Of a stretch of 64,000 bases of DNA, positions 43,918-53,800 are shown piece by piece. This stretch comes from Olivibacter oleidegradans (GTDB lineage: Bacteria > Bacteroidota > Bacteroidia > Sphingobacteriales > Sphingobacteriaceae): assembly GCF_042432805.1 (NCBI RefSeq), contig NZ_JBHLWO010000007.1, positions 62,001 through 126,000 of the forward strand, written 5' to 3'. Both the position numbers and the translations under genes were made by a program. The notes under the pieces were generated by a model, which ran no database searches, was not told the DNA's origin, and saw only the letters and a list, made by a program, of their open reading frames with translations. Each line of letters begins with the position of its first letter. Position 1 is the stretch's first letter.

Positions 43918-44463
43918 ATGGCAGATCAGCAATTGAAATGGTATGTTGTACGCGCGGTAAGCGGTAAAGAGAAGAAAGTAAAGCAATATATTGAGGCTGA
44001 GATTAATCGCTTAGGAATAAATCATTTGGTTCCTCAGGTTTTAATCCCGATGGAGAAATATTTTCAGATGCGCGAGGGAAAGAAGATCGCCAAAGAAAGA
44101 AATTATTATCCGGGATATGTTTTACTCGAAGCAGCTTTAGATGGAGAATTGGAGCATGTTATAAAGAATATCAATAGTGTCATCGGATTTTTAGGTGACA
44201 AAGCTGGTAATGCCATTCCGCTGAGACAAGCTGAGGTTAACCGCATACTGGGAACAGTAGATGAAATGAGTGAGCAGGGCGAGATGATGAATGTTCCTTA
44301 CTATGTGGGAGAGTCTGTTAAAGTAACGGATGGACCATTTAATGGTTTCTCCGGAGAGATAGAAGAGGTGAACGAAGAGAAGAAGAAGTTGAAGGTGATG
44401 GTGAAAGTCTTTGGTAGAAAGACACCGCTGGAACTAAATTATATGCAAGTTGAAAAGGAGTAA
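43918..44463 (+). CDS. nusG: Transcription termination/antitermination factor NusG
   Basis: A 181-residue factor. The NGN domain (W-Y-V-V-R-A-V-S-G-K-E-K-K-V, N-Y-Y-P-G-Y-V-L-L-E-A) contacts RNA polymerase. The C-terminal KOW domain (V-K-V-T-D-G-P-F-N-G-F-S-G) contacts S10 or Rho. A clear AGGAGG-like site precedes the ATG. It is the last gene of the tuf operon; rplK has its own promoter 100 bp later. Confidence 0.97.
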   Translation: MADQQLKWYVVRAVSGKEKKVKQYIEAEINRLGINHLVPQVLIPMEKYFQMREGKKIAKERNYYPGYVLLEAALDGELEHVIKNINSVIGFLGDKAGNAIPLRQAEVNRILGTVDEMSEQGEMMNVPYYVGESVKVTDGPFNGFSGEIEEVNEEKKKLKVMVKVFGRKTPLELNYMQVEKE

Positions 44464-44536
44464 TCTTCTATTACTCGATCCCAACGAATATTTTTCGCCT
44501 TAATACAACAAAGTTCAGATTTTACAAAAAAATATT

Positions 44537-44567
44537 TTGTTATTCTCTGAATTTTGTTGTATTTTTG
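44537..44567 (+). promoter_or_regulatory. Promoter of the rplKAJL-rpoBC operon
   Basis: TTG (44537-44539), 20 bp, then TATTTTTG (44560-44567) gives a full match to the Bacteroidota consensus. The leader to rplK is about 120 nt, long enough to hold a regulatory structure. Confidence 0.8.
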
Positions 44568-44692
44568 CGCACTCTAAAAAAGTGTAAGGGCTTCTCGTAA
44601 TTTAGTCCACTTGAGTGAGAAAAAAACAAATGTTACGTTATATTGCTTCCAACTTACTAACAAACATTTAGTAATTTAAATTAAATCGAAAA

Positions 44693-45136
44693 ATGGCAAA
44701 AGAAGTCAGTGCGTTAGTGAAATTACAGGTGAAGGGTGGCGCAGCTAATCCATCACCCCCTGTGGGACCTGCTTTAGGTGCAAAAGGGGTGAACATCATG
44801 GAATTTTGCAAGCAGTTCAATGCACGTACCCAAGACAAGCCAGGCAAAGTATTACCGGTTGTAATTACTGTGTATGCTGACAAGTCTTTCGATTTTATCA
44901 TCAAGACTCCACCGGTTGCTGTTCAACTTATTGAAGTAGCAGGCATAAAGGGAGGCTCGGGCGAACCTAACCGTAAAAAGGTAGGTAAAGTTACTTGGGA
45001 ACAAGTTGAAGCTATCGCCAAAGATAAAATGAGCGACTTAAACGCTTTTACAGTAGAGTCGGCCATGAAAATGGTGGCTGGTACAGCACGTAGTATGGGT
45101 ATCACTGTAAGTGGTGATGCACCCTGGAACAATTAA
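44693..45136 (+). CDS. rplK: 50S ribosomal protein L11
   Basis: A 147-residue stalk-base protein with L-Q-V-K-G-G-A-A-N-P-S-P-P-V-G-P-A-L-G and the C-terminal rRNA-binding G-T-A-R-S-M-G-I-T-V. It opens the operon, downstream of the promoter at 44537-44567. It binds the GTPase centre of 23S rRNA. Confidence 0.98.
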   Translation: MAKEVSALVKLQVKGGAANPSPPVGPALGAKGVNIMEFCKQFNARTQDKPGKVLPVVITVYADKSFDFIIKTPPVAVQLIEVAGIKGGSGEPNRKKVGKVTWEQVEAIAKDKMSDLNAFTVESAMKMVAGTARSMGITVSGDAPWNN

Positions 45137-45159
45137 TTAACAGAAATCAGTTTAAGAAA

Positions 45160-45858
45160 GTGGCTAGATTAACAAAAAATCAAAAGGCGGCACTATCCAA
45201 AATTGAAGCTGGTAAAGCGTATACTTTGCAGGAGGCAGCAGCACTTGTAAAGGAGATTACCACTACCAAGTTTGATGCGTCCGTGGATATCGATGTTCGT
45301 TTGGGCGTAGATCCACGTAAAGCAAATCAGATGGTTCGTGGTATAGCTACCTTGCCTCATGGAACCGGTAAGACCGTACGTGTTTTAGTTTTGTGTACTC
45401 CGGATAAGGAGGAAGAAGCTAAAGCAGCGGGTGCGGATTATGTAGGTTTAGATGAGTATATCAGCAAAATTGAGGGTGGATGGACCGATGTTGATATCAT
45501 TATTACCATGCCTAGCGTGATGGCTAAAGTAGGTAGATTGGGTCGTATTTTAGGCCCTAGAAACCTAATGCCTAACCCTAAGTCAGGAACGGTTACCCAA
45601 GATGTGGGTAAAGCAGTTACTGAAGTAAAAGGCGGTAAGATTGATTTCAAGGTTGACAAGACCGGTATCATTCATGCTTCAGTTGGTAAAGTGTCATTTG
45701 ATGCAGACAAGATTTATGATAATGCGTTGGAAGTAATCCAAACAATTTCAAAATTGAAGCCGTCTGCAGCGAAAGGAACATATTTTAAGAGTATCCACCT
45801 CTCTTCAACAATGAGTCCGGGTATTCAAGTGGAAACTAAATCAGTAGCGGGGATTTAA
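45160..45858 (+). CDS. rplA: 50S ribosomal protein L1
   Basis: A 232-residue L1-stalk protein with the core D-V-R-L-G-V-D-P-R-K-A-N-Q and the signature K-V-G-R-L-G-R-I-L-G-P-R-N-L-M-P-N-P. The start is a GTG at 45160; no ATG stands in frame nearby and the N-terminus fits the family. L1 is an autoregulator of its operon in other bacteria. The next gene, rplJ, begins 2 bp after its stop. Confidence 0.97.
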   Translation: MARLTKNQKAALSKIEAGKAYTLQEAAALVKEITTTKFDASVDIDVRLGVDPRKANQMVRGIATLPHGTGKTVRVLVLCTPDKEEEAKAAGADYVGLDEYISKIEGGWTDVDIIITMPSVMAKVGRLGRILGPRNLMPNPKSGTVTQDVGKAVTEVKGGKIDFKVDKTGIIHASVGKVSFDADKIYDNALEVIQTISKLKPSAAKGTYFKSIHLSSTMSPGIQVETKSVAGI

Positions 45859-45860
45859 TC

Positions 45861-46379
45861 ATGAGAAAAGAAGAAAAACAAGAAATTGTTCAAGCTTTAA
45901 CTGATCAGATCAAATCTTACGGTAATTTCTATATTACTGATACTGCTGATTTGACTGTTGCAAAAGTTAACAATATCCGTCGCAAATGCTTTGAAAGAGG
46001 TATCAAAATTCAAGTAGCTAAGAATTCATTGATCGTTAAAGCTTTAGAAGCAGCCGGAGTTGATTCAGAAGAACTAAAAGGGGTGCTAAAAGGTGCTTCT
46101 ACTATCCTTTTCTCTGAAACAGGTAATGCTCCTGCGAAATTGATCAAAGAACTCCGTAAAGAGGGTGATAAGCCGATCTTGAAGGGAGCTTATATTGATG
46201 CTTCGGTATTTGTTGGAGATGCCCAATTAGATTCGTTAGTTGCTCTGAAATCGAAAGAAGAGCTTATCGGCGATATCATTGGATTGCTTCAATCACCTGC
46301 TAAGAATGTTGTTTCTGCTCTTAAGTCGGGTGGAAGTACAATCGCAGGTTTGGTGAAAACTTTACAGGAAAGAGGTTAA
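45861..46379 (+). CDS. rplJ: 50S ribosomal protein L10
   Basis: A 172-residue stalk protein anchoring L7/L12 dimers. It has the R-K-E-E-K-Q-E-I-V start, the rRNA-binding K-V-N-N-I-R-R-K-C and C-terminal helix for L7/L12. The 2-bp gap to rplA leaves no room for the L10 leader RNA that regulates rplJ in many bacteria, so control must lie upstream or elsewhere. Confidence 0.97.
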   Translation: MRKEEKQEIVQALTDQIKSYGNFYITDTADLTVAKVNNIRRKCFERGIKIQVAKNSLIVKALEAAGVDSEELKGVLKGASTILFSETGNAPAKLIKELRKEGDKPILKGAYIDASVFVGDAQLDSLVALKSKEELIGDIIGLLQSPAKNVVSALKSGGSTIAGLVKTLQERG

Positions 46380-46449
46380 CGGAACCATTAAAACCGTTCA
46401 AGTAACAATAGTTTAATAGAAAAAAGTAAATTCAAAAATTTAAAATAAA

Positions 46450-46830
46450 ATGGCAGATTTAAAAGCGTTTGCTGAGCAGTTAGTAAACTTAACAGTAAAA
46501 GAAGTTAACGAGTTAGCTCAAATCTTAAAAGATGAGTATGGTATTGAGCCAGCTGCTGCAGCTGTAGCTGTTGCTGGCCCTGCTGCAGGTGGTGATGCTC
46601 CTGCTGCTGCTGAAGAGAAAACATCTTTTGATGTAATCTTGAAAGAAGCCGGTGGTCAGAAATTGGCTGTTGTTAAATTAGTGAAAGATTTAACTGGTTT
46701 AGGCCTTAAAGAAGCTAAAGATTTAGTTGACGGCGCTCCTAAAGAATTAAAAGCTGGTGTTGCTAAAGATGAAGCTGAAGCTTTGAAAAAACAACTGGAA
46801 GAAGCAGGAGCTGTTGTTGAGATTAAGTAA
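46450..46830 (+). CDS. rplL: 50S ribosomal protein L7/L12
   Basis: A 126-residue acidic stalk protein. The N-terminal dimer domain (A-E-Q-L-V-N-L-T-V-K-E-V-N-E-L), Ala-rich hinge (about 37-55) and C-terminal factor-binding domain (K-L-A-V-V-K-L-V-K-D-L-T-G-L-G-L-K-E-A-K) are all clear. It recruits translation GTPases. A stable hairpin follows before rpoB. Confidence 0.98.
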   Translation: MADLKAFAEQLVNLTVKEVNELAQILKDEYGIEPAAAAVAVAGPAAGGDAPAAAEEKTSFDVILKEAGGQKLAVVKLVKDLTGLGLKEAKDLVDGAPKELKAGVAKDEAEALKKQLEEAGAVVEIK

Positions 46831-46859
46831 TTCTCATCTAAAGAGATCCTAAATGGTTT

Positions 46860-46887
46860 TAGACTCCGGTATTTCTACTGGGGTCTA
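46860..46887 (+). other. Hairpin in the rplL-rpoB gap
   Basis: A 12-bp stem with two G-U pairs and loop TTTC (46860-46871 with 46876-46887) lies in the 159-bp spacer. In E. coli the same spacer holds an attenuator and an RNase III site that lower rpoB relative to rplL; this may be its counterpart. No strong U-tract follows. Confidence 0.5.
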
Positions 46888-46989
46888 TTGCCGTTTATAT
46901 TATCCCAAAAATACTGTTGGACTGTACAGAACCATCTTTCGGTTAAAACATGTCGCGTGAAGTTTAATTTAAACTAAAATATAATTCCC

Positions 46990-49900
46990 TTGGCAAACAA
47001 AGATATTCGTAACGAAAGAGTAAACTTTGCAACCAGCAAAAGAGTCATCGACTATCCCGACTTTCTGGATGTGCAATTGCAGTCTTTCAAGGAGTTTTTC
47101 CAATTGGAAACAACTTCTGATAACCGCCACCAGGAAGGGCTGTTCAAAGTTTTTTCTGAAAACTTCCCTATTTCTGATTCAAGAAACATTTTTGTGCTTG
47201 AATTTTTGGATTATTTCATCGATCCGCCACGTTATGATATTCAGGAATGTATCGAACGCGGCTTAACTTATAGCGTTCCGCTAAAAGCTAAGTTACGTTT
47301 ATCATGTAATGATGAAGAACACGAAGATTTCGAAACCATAGTACAAGATGTGTATTTGGGAACTATCCCTTATATGACACCCAAAGGTACTTTCGTTATC
47401 AATGGCGCAGAGCGGGTAATCGTATCGCAACTTCACCGTTCGCCCGGTGTATTCTTTGGCCAAAGCCGCCATACCAATGGCACCAAACTATACTCTGCGA
47501 GGGTGATTCCTTTCAAAGGGTCTTGGATCGAATTTGCTACTGATGTTAATAATGTCATGTACGCTTATATCGACCGTAAAAAGAAATTCCCGGTAACGAC
47601 TCTTTTGCGTGCTATTGGTTATGACTCGGATAAAGATATCCTTGAGTTATTCGAATTGGCCGACGAAGTCAAAGTTAGCAAATCCGGCTTGAAGAAATTA
47701 GTTGGCCGTAAATTGGCTGCTAGAGTTCTGAAAAGATGGGTTGAAGACTTTGTAGATGAAGATACCGGAGAAGTTGTATCGATTGATCGTAACGAAATTA
47801 TCCTGGAACGTGAAACGATTCTGGAAGACGATCATATCGACATGATTATAGATGCCGGTGTTAAGTCTATCATTCTCACTAAAGAAGATAGCTCAAATAA
47901 CGCTGATTATTCTATCATCTATAACACTTTACAGAAAGATACTTCCAACTCAGAGAAAGAAGCGGTAGAGCACATTTACCGTCAGTTAAGAAATGCGGAA
48001 CCACCTGATGAAGAAACAGCTCGTGGTATTATTGAGCGCTTATTCTTCTCTGATAAACGATATGACTTGGGTGATGTGGGACGTTACCGCATTAACCGTA
48101 AATTGCAATTGGATACGCCTGATGAGATCAAAGTATTAACGAAGCAAGATATCATTGCCATTGTTAAGTACTTGATAAATCTGATCAATTCGAAGGCGGA
48201 AGTGGATGATATTGATCACTTGTCTAATCGACGTGTGCGCACCGTAGGCGAGCAGTTATATGCCCAATTTGGGGTAGGACTTTCTCGTATGGCACGTACA
48301 ATTCGCGAGCGAATGAATATTCGAGATAACGAGGTGTTTACTCCAACTGATTTGATCAATGCACGTACTTTATCGTCTGTTATCAATTCATTCTTCGGAA
48401 CCAACCAGTTATCGCAGTTTATGGATCAAACCAATCCATTAGCTGAAATCACACATAAGCGTCGTCTTTCTGCCCTCGGACCGGGGGGGCTTTCGCGAGA
48501 GCGTGCCGGTTTTGAGGTTCGTGACGTTCACTATACGCACTACGGCCGCCTATGTACGATTGAAACACCGGAAGGTCCGAACATCGGTTTGATTTCTTCC
48601 TTATGTGTACACGCAAAAATCAATAACCTCGGTTTTATCGAAACTCCTTATCGAAAAGTTCAAGATGGTAGGGTAGTGGTGGAAGAGCCCGTCGTTTATT
48701 TATCGGCAGAGGACGAAGATGGCAAAACCATCGCACAGGCCAATGCAGAATATGACGAAAAAGGTAATTTCACTACACCGAAAGTGAAAGCCCGCTTCGA
48801 AGGTGACTTCCCAATCATCGAACCGGAACGTTTAGATTTAATGGACATTGCACCGAACCAAATTACTTCGATTGCAGCTTCATTGATTCCGTTCTTGGAA
48901 CACGATGATGCGAACCGTGCATTAATGGGATCAAACATGCAACGTCAAGCAGTTCCATTATTGCGTCCACAAGCGCCTATTGTGGGTACTGGATTGGAAG
49001 GCCGTGTAGCGAGTGACTCCCGTACCTTAATTAATGCGGAAGGCAACGGAGTGGTTGAGTACGTTGATGCGAACGAGATAAAAATTCGCTATGATCGGAA
49101 CGAAGATGAGAAATTAGTTTCTTTCGACGATGATATTAAAACATATCGCTTAATCAAGTTCAAGAAAACAAACCAGAGCACCTGTATTAACTTGAAGCCT
49201 ATTGTTCGTAAAGGACAACGTGTGGTTGAAGGACAAGTGTTATGCGAGGGCTATGCGACCGAAAACGGTGAACTCGCTTTGGGGCGTAACCTGAAAGTTG
49301 CTTTCATGCCATGGCAAGGATATAACTTCGAGGATGCGATCGTTATTTCTGAACGAGTGGTAAGCCAAGATATATTCACTTCTTTACATATCGAAGAATT
49401 TGAATTGGAGGTGCGTGATACTAAACGCGGGGAAGAAGAGCTTACTTCTGATATTCCCAACGTTTCTGAAGAAGCAACCAAAGATTTAGATGAAAACGGT
49501 ATTATCCGTATTGGGGCAGAAGTGCGCGAAGGAGATATTCTGATTGGTAAAATTACACCTAAGGGTGAATCCGATCCTTCTCCCGAAGAAAAGCTCTTAC
49601 GTGCAATCTTTGGTGATAAAGCAGGCGATGTAAAAGATGCATCTTTAAAAACACCTCCGTCAATCCGTGGGGTGGTAATTGATACAAAGCTCTTTTCGCG
49701 TGCTAAAAAAGCTGACAAGAAAGAGGAAAAAGCTGCTTTGGAACGTTTGGATCTTAATCATGAGCGTGCCGTTCGTCAATTAAGAGAACGCCTGATCGAT
49801 AAATTATTTGCTATTGTAAATGGCAAAACATCACAAGGTGTGTATAACGTATACAAAGAGCTTTTGATTCCTAAGGGAGCTAAATTTACGCAGAAGATGT

Positions 49901-50799
49901 TGGCTGAACTTGACTTTGCTAATATCAACCCTTCTAAATGGACCACAGACGACGACAAGAACGAGCTGGTAAAACAGGCTTTACACTTCTATAATATCAA
50001 ATTGAATGAGGAGCTTGGAGCTTATCGTCGTGATAAATTTGCCATTACAGTAGGTGATGAACTACCATCCGGTATTGTGCAGATGGCTAAAGTTTACGTC
50101 GCGAAGAAACGCAAGCTTAAAGTAGGTGATAAGATGGCGGGTCGTCACGGAAATAAGGGTATCGTAGCGCGTATTGTACGTGATGAGGATATGCCTTTCT
50201 TAGAAGACGGAACACCTGTAGATATTGTATTAAACCCACTTGGGGTACCTTCTCGTATGAACCTTGGACAGATTTATGAAACCGTTCTTGGTTGGGCAGG
50301 ACAAAAACTAGGTGTGAAGTTTGCAACACCGATATTTGATGGAGCTTCCACTGAAGAAGTGGAGGAGTGGGTCGCTAAAGCCGGTTTACCTGCTTCCGGA
50401 AGAACCTATTTATATAATGGTTTAACGGGTGAGCGATTTGACCAGCCAACTACTGTTGGTGTAATTTACATGCTTAAATTAGGTCACATGGTAGACGACA
50501 AGATGCACGCACGTTCTATTGGACCATACTCCCTTATTACGCAGCAACCGCTTGGTGGTAAAGCGCAATTTGGTGGCCAACGTTTTGGTGAGATGGAGGT
50601 ATGGGCGCTGGAAGCATTTGGTGCATCCAACATTCTACAAGAGATTCTTACTGTTAAGTCAGATGATGTTATCGGTAGAGCCAAGACCTACGAAGCAATC
50701 GTTAAAGGCGATAATTTGCCTACGCCATCTGTACCTGAATCATTCAATGTATTGGTACATGAGCTTCGCGGCTTAGGTTTAGATATCACGTTAGAATAG
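46990..50799 (+). CDS. rpoB: DNA-directed RNA polymerase beta subunit
   Basis: A 1269-residue catalytic subunit. The rifampicin pocket (F-F-G-T-N-Q-L-S-Q-F-M-D-Q then H-K-R-R-L-S-A-L-G-P-G-G) looks wild type at the positions I can read. The G-K-x-A-G-R-H-G-N-K-G and C-terminal G-G-Q-R-F-G-E-M-E-V-W-A-L-E-A blocks are intact. The start is TTG at 46990; there is no nearby ATG, and the L/M-A-N-K-D-I-R-N-E-R start fits relatives. It is 190 bp upstream-separated from rplL's end by a spacer with a hairpin and precedes rpoC by 78 bp. Confidence 0.98.
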   Translation: MANKDIRNERVNFATSKRVIDYPDFLDVQLQSFKEFFQLETTSDNRHQEGLFKVFSENFPISDSRNIFVLEFLDYFIDPPRYDIQECIERGLTYSVPLKAKLRLSCNDEEHEDFETIVQDVYLGTIPYMTPKGTFVINGAERVIVSQLHRSPGVFFGQSRHTNGTKLYSARVIPFKGSWIEFATDVNNVMYAYIDRKKKFPVTTLLRAIGYDSDKDILELFELADEVKVSKSGLKKLVGRKLAARVLKRWVEDFVDEDTGEVVSIDRNEIILERETILEDDHIDMIIDAGVKSIILTKEDSSNNADYSIIYNTLQKDTSNSEKEAVEHIYRQLRNAEPPDEETARGIIERLFFSDKRYDLGDVGRYRINRKLQLDTPDEIKVLTKQDIIAIVKYLINLINSKAEVDDIDHLSNRRVRTVGEQLYAQFGVGLSRMARTIRERMNIRDNEVFTPTDLINARTLSSVINSFFGTNQLSQFMDQTNPLAEITHKRRLSALGPGGLSRERAGFEVRDVHYTHYGRLCTIETPEGPNIGLISSLCVHAKINNLGFIETPYRKVQDGRVVVEEPVVYLSAEDEDGKTIAQANAEYDEKGNFTTPKVKARFEGDFPIIEPERLDLMDIAPNQITSIAASLIPFLEHDDANRALMGSNMQRQAVPLLRPQAPIVGTGLEGRVASDSRTLINAEGNGVVEYVDANEIKIRYDRNEDEKLVSFDDDIKTYRLIKFKKTNQSTCINLKPIVRKGQRVVEGQVLCEGYATENGELALGRNLKVAFMPWQGYNFEDAIVISERVVSQDIFTSLHIEEFELEVRDTKRGEEELTSDIPNVSEEATKDLDENGIIRIGAEVREGDILIGKITPKGESDPSPEEKLLRAIFGDKAGDVKDASLKTPPSIRGVVIDTKLFSRAKKADKKEEKAALERLDLNHERAVRQLRERLIDKLFAIVNGKTSQGVYNVYKELLIPKGAKFTQKMLAELDFANINPSKWTTDDDKNELVKQALHFYNIKLNEELGAYRRDKFAITVGDELPSGIVQMAKVYVAKKRKLKVGDKMAGRHGNKGIVARIVRDEDMPFLEDGTPVDIVLNPLGVPSRMNLGQIYETVLGWAGQKLGVKFATPIFDGASTEEVEEWVAKAGLPASGRTYLYNGLTGERFDQPTTVGVIYMLKLGHMVDDKMHARSIGPYSLITQQPLGGKAQFGGQRFGEMEVWALEAFGASNILQEILTVKSDDVIGRAKTYEAIVKGDNLPTPSVPESFNVLVHELRGLGLDITLE

Positions 50800-50812
50800 A
50801 GTTTTAAATTTT

Positions 50813-50847
50813 AAGTTGTGCGTCCTAAGTATTTGTACGTACAACTT
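50813..50847 (+). repeat. Hairpin/repeat copy in the rpoB-rpoC gap
   Basis: AAGTTGTGCGT pairs with ACGTACAACTT (one G-U) over 13 nt. The sequence that follows (ATAACTCATAACT, 50855-50867) resembles the AACTCACAACT repeat at 56503-56580, suggesting degenerate copies of one intergenic repeat family. Confidence 0.45.
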
Positions 50848-50877
50848 ATTACGTATAACTCATAACTAAAAAGAGCT

Positions 50878-53800
50878 ATGTCTTACAAGAAAGATAATAA
50901 AATAAAAAGCAACTTCACCTCGATTACGATCAGCTTGTCGTCTCCAGAAGCTATTTTGGAGCGTTCCAGCGGTGAAGTATTAAAACCGGAAACCATTAAC
51001 TACCGTACTTATAAGCCGGAGCGTGATGGTCTGTTTTGTGAGCGTATCTTCGGTCCTGTAAAGGATTACGAATGCCATTGCGGTAAGTATAAGCGTATTC
51101 GTTATAAAGGTATCGTCTGCGATCGATGTGGCGTAGAAGTTACTGAAAAGAAGGTGCGTAGAGAGCGCATGGGACATATTAATTTGGTTGTTCCGGTAGC
51201 TCATATCTGGTATTTTCGTTCACTTCCAAATAAGATTGGATATTTACTAGGTTTGCCAACTAAGAAGTTGGATATGATTATCTACTATGAGCGATATGTC
51301 GTAATCCAGCCTGGTATAAAGGAAGAAGATGGCATCCAGTACATGGATTTCTTAACGGAGGAAGAGTATCTGGATATATTGGATACTTTACCAAAGGAGA
51401 ATCAATATCTTGACGATAAGGATCCTCAGAAGTTTGTGGCGAAGATGGGGGCTGAAGCGTTGGAAGAATTATTGCAACGAATTGATTTAGATCAATTGTC
51501 ATATGATTTACGTCACCAAGCCGCTAATGAGACTTCGCAACAACGTAAAAATGAAGCATTAAAACGCCTTCAAGTAGTTGAAGCTTTCCGCGGGTCACGC
51601 GAGCGTATTGAAAATCGTCCGGAGTGGATGATTGTTAAAATCGTTCCGGTTATTCCTCCCGAGTTACGTCCTTTAGTTCCTTTGGAAGGTGGGCGCTTTG
51701 CTACGTCAGATTTGAACGACTTATATCGCCGTGTTATTATTAGAAATAACCGTTTAAAACGTTTGATCGAAATCAAAGCACCTGAAGTAATTTTACGTAA
51801 CGAAAAGCGTATGCTTCAGGAAGCTGTGGATTCATTATTCGATAACTCCCGTAAAGTGAATGCCGTGAAGACGGAAGGTAACCGTGCACTAAAATCACTT
51901 TCCGATATCCTAAAAGGTAAACAAGGGCGTTTCCGTCAGAACTTATTAGGTAAGCGTGTTGACTATTCGGCACGTTCCGTTATTGTGGTTGGACCAAACC
52001 TGAAACTGCATGAGTGCGGATTGCCTAAAGATATGGCTGCTGAATTATACAAACCGTTTATTATCCGTAAAATGATTGAACGCGGGGTTGTAAAAACAGT
52101 GAAATCAGCCAAAAAAATCGTTGACCGTAAAGATCCGATTGTTTGGGATATTTTGGAAAACGTATTGAAAGGACACCCTGTTCTTCTTAACCGTGCACCT
52201 ACGTTGCACCGTTTAGGTATCCAGGCTTTTCAGCCGAAATTAGTGGAAGGAAAGGCGATTCAGCTTCACCCCTTAGTGTGTACAGCGTTCAACGCCGACT
52301 TTGACGGTGACCAGATGGCGGTGCATTTGCCTTTAGGAAATGCAGCTATTTTGGAGGCTCAAATACTAATGTTAGCCGCTCATAACATCTTGAACCCGGC
52401 GAATGGTACACCGATTACCGTACCTTCTCAGGACATGGTTTTGGGACTTTATTACATTACAAAGGGACGTAGAACAGATGATTCGCGTGTGGTAAAAGGC
52501 CAGGATATGACCTTCTACTCGCCGGAAGAAGTTATCATTGCTTATAACGAGAAGAAAATTGATTTACACGCCTTTATTAAGGTTAAAACTAATGTAAAGG
52601 ATAAAGATGGTAATATCGTTAAGCAATTAATTGATACAACCGTTGGTAGGGTTTTATTCAATCAAGTAGTTCCGGAAGAGGTAGGTTATATCAATGAGCT
52701 ACTTACGAAGAAGTCTTTACGTGATATCATCGGCGATGTGGTGAAAACCACTGGTATGGCCAGAGCAGCGAAGTTCTTGGATGATATTAAAGAACTTGGT
52801 TTCCAAATGGCGTTCCGTGGAGGTTTATCATTTAACTTACAAGATCTTAATATTCCGGATGCGAAAGCTGGTTTAATTGAGCAAGCAACACGTGAAGTAG
52901 AAGAAGTGATGAATAACTATAATATGGGATTCATTACCAATAACGAACGTTATAACCAAATTATCGATATCTGGACGCGTATTAACAACCGTTTGACTGC
53001 CAATGTGATGGATATTTTATCCAATGATAACCAAGGCTTTAATTCGGTTTATATGATGCTGGATTCAGGTGCCCGTGGTTCTAAGGAGCAGATTCGTCAG
53101 CTCTGTGGAATGCGGGGATTGATGGCGAAACCACAAAAATCCGGTTCGTCAGGAGGTGAAATTATCGAAAACCCAATTTTATCCAACTTTAAGGAAGGTT
53201 TATCGGTACTCGAGTACTTTATCTCAACGCACGGTGCTCGTAAAGGTCTTGCGGATACAGCATTAAAGACAGCTGACGCCGGGTACTTAACTCGTCGTTT
53301 GCACGATGTCGCGCAAGATATGATCGTTACCGAGGAGGATTGTGGTACATTGAGAGGTATTTTCACTACTGCTCTGAAAGATAACGAAGACATCGTTGAA
53401 CCTTTATATGACCGTATACTAGGACGTACTTCGCTGCACGATGTGTATGATCCGGTAAGCAATGAACTATTGGTTAGTGCTGATCAAGATATTACGGAAG
53501 AGATTGCAGAGAAGATAGAGCGTTCTTCAGTAGAAGGTATAGAAATTCGTTCGGTATTAACTTGCGAAAGCAAGCGCGGTGTTTGTGCCTTGTGTTATGG
53601 ACGTAACCTTGCGTCGGGTAAACGTGTTCAAATGGGAGAAGCGGTTGGTGTTATCGCCGCTCAGTCTATCGGTGAGCCAGGTACACAGCTTACACTTCGT
53701 ACGTTCCACGTGGGTGGTACGGCTTCTAACATTGCTGCTGAGTCGCAAATCGTTGCTAAATTTGACGGTATCGTTGAATTCGAGAATATGCGTTCGGTAG

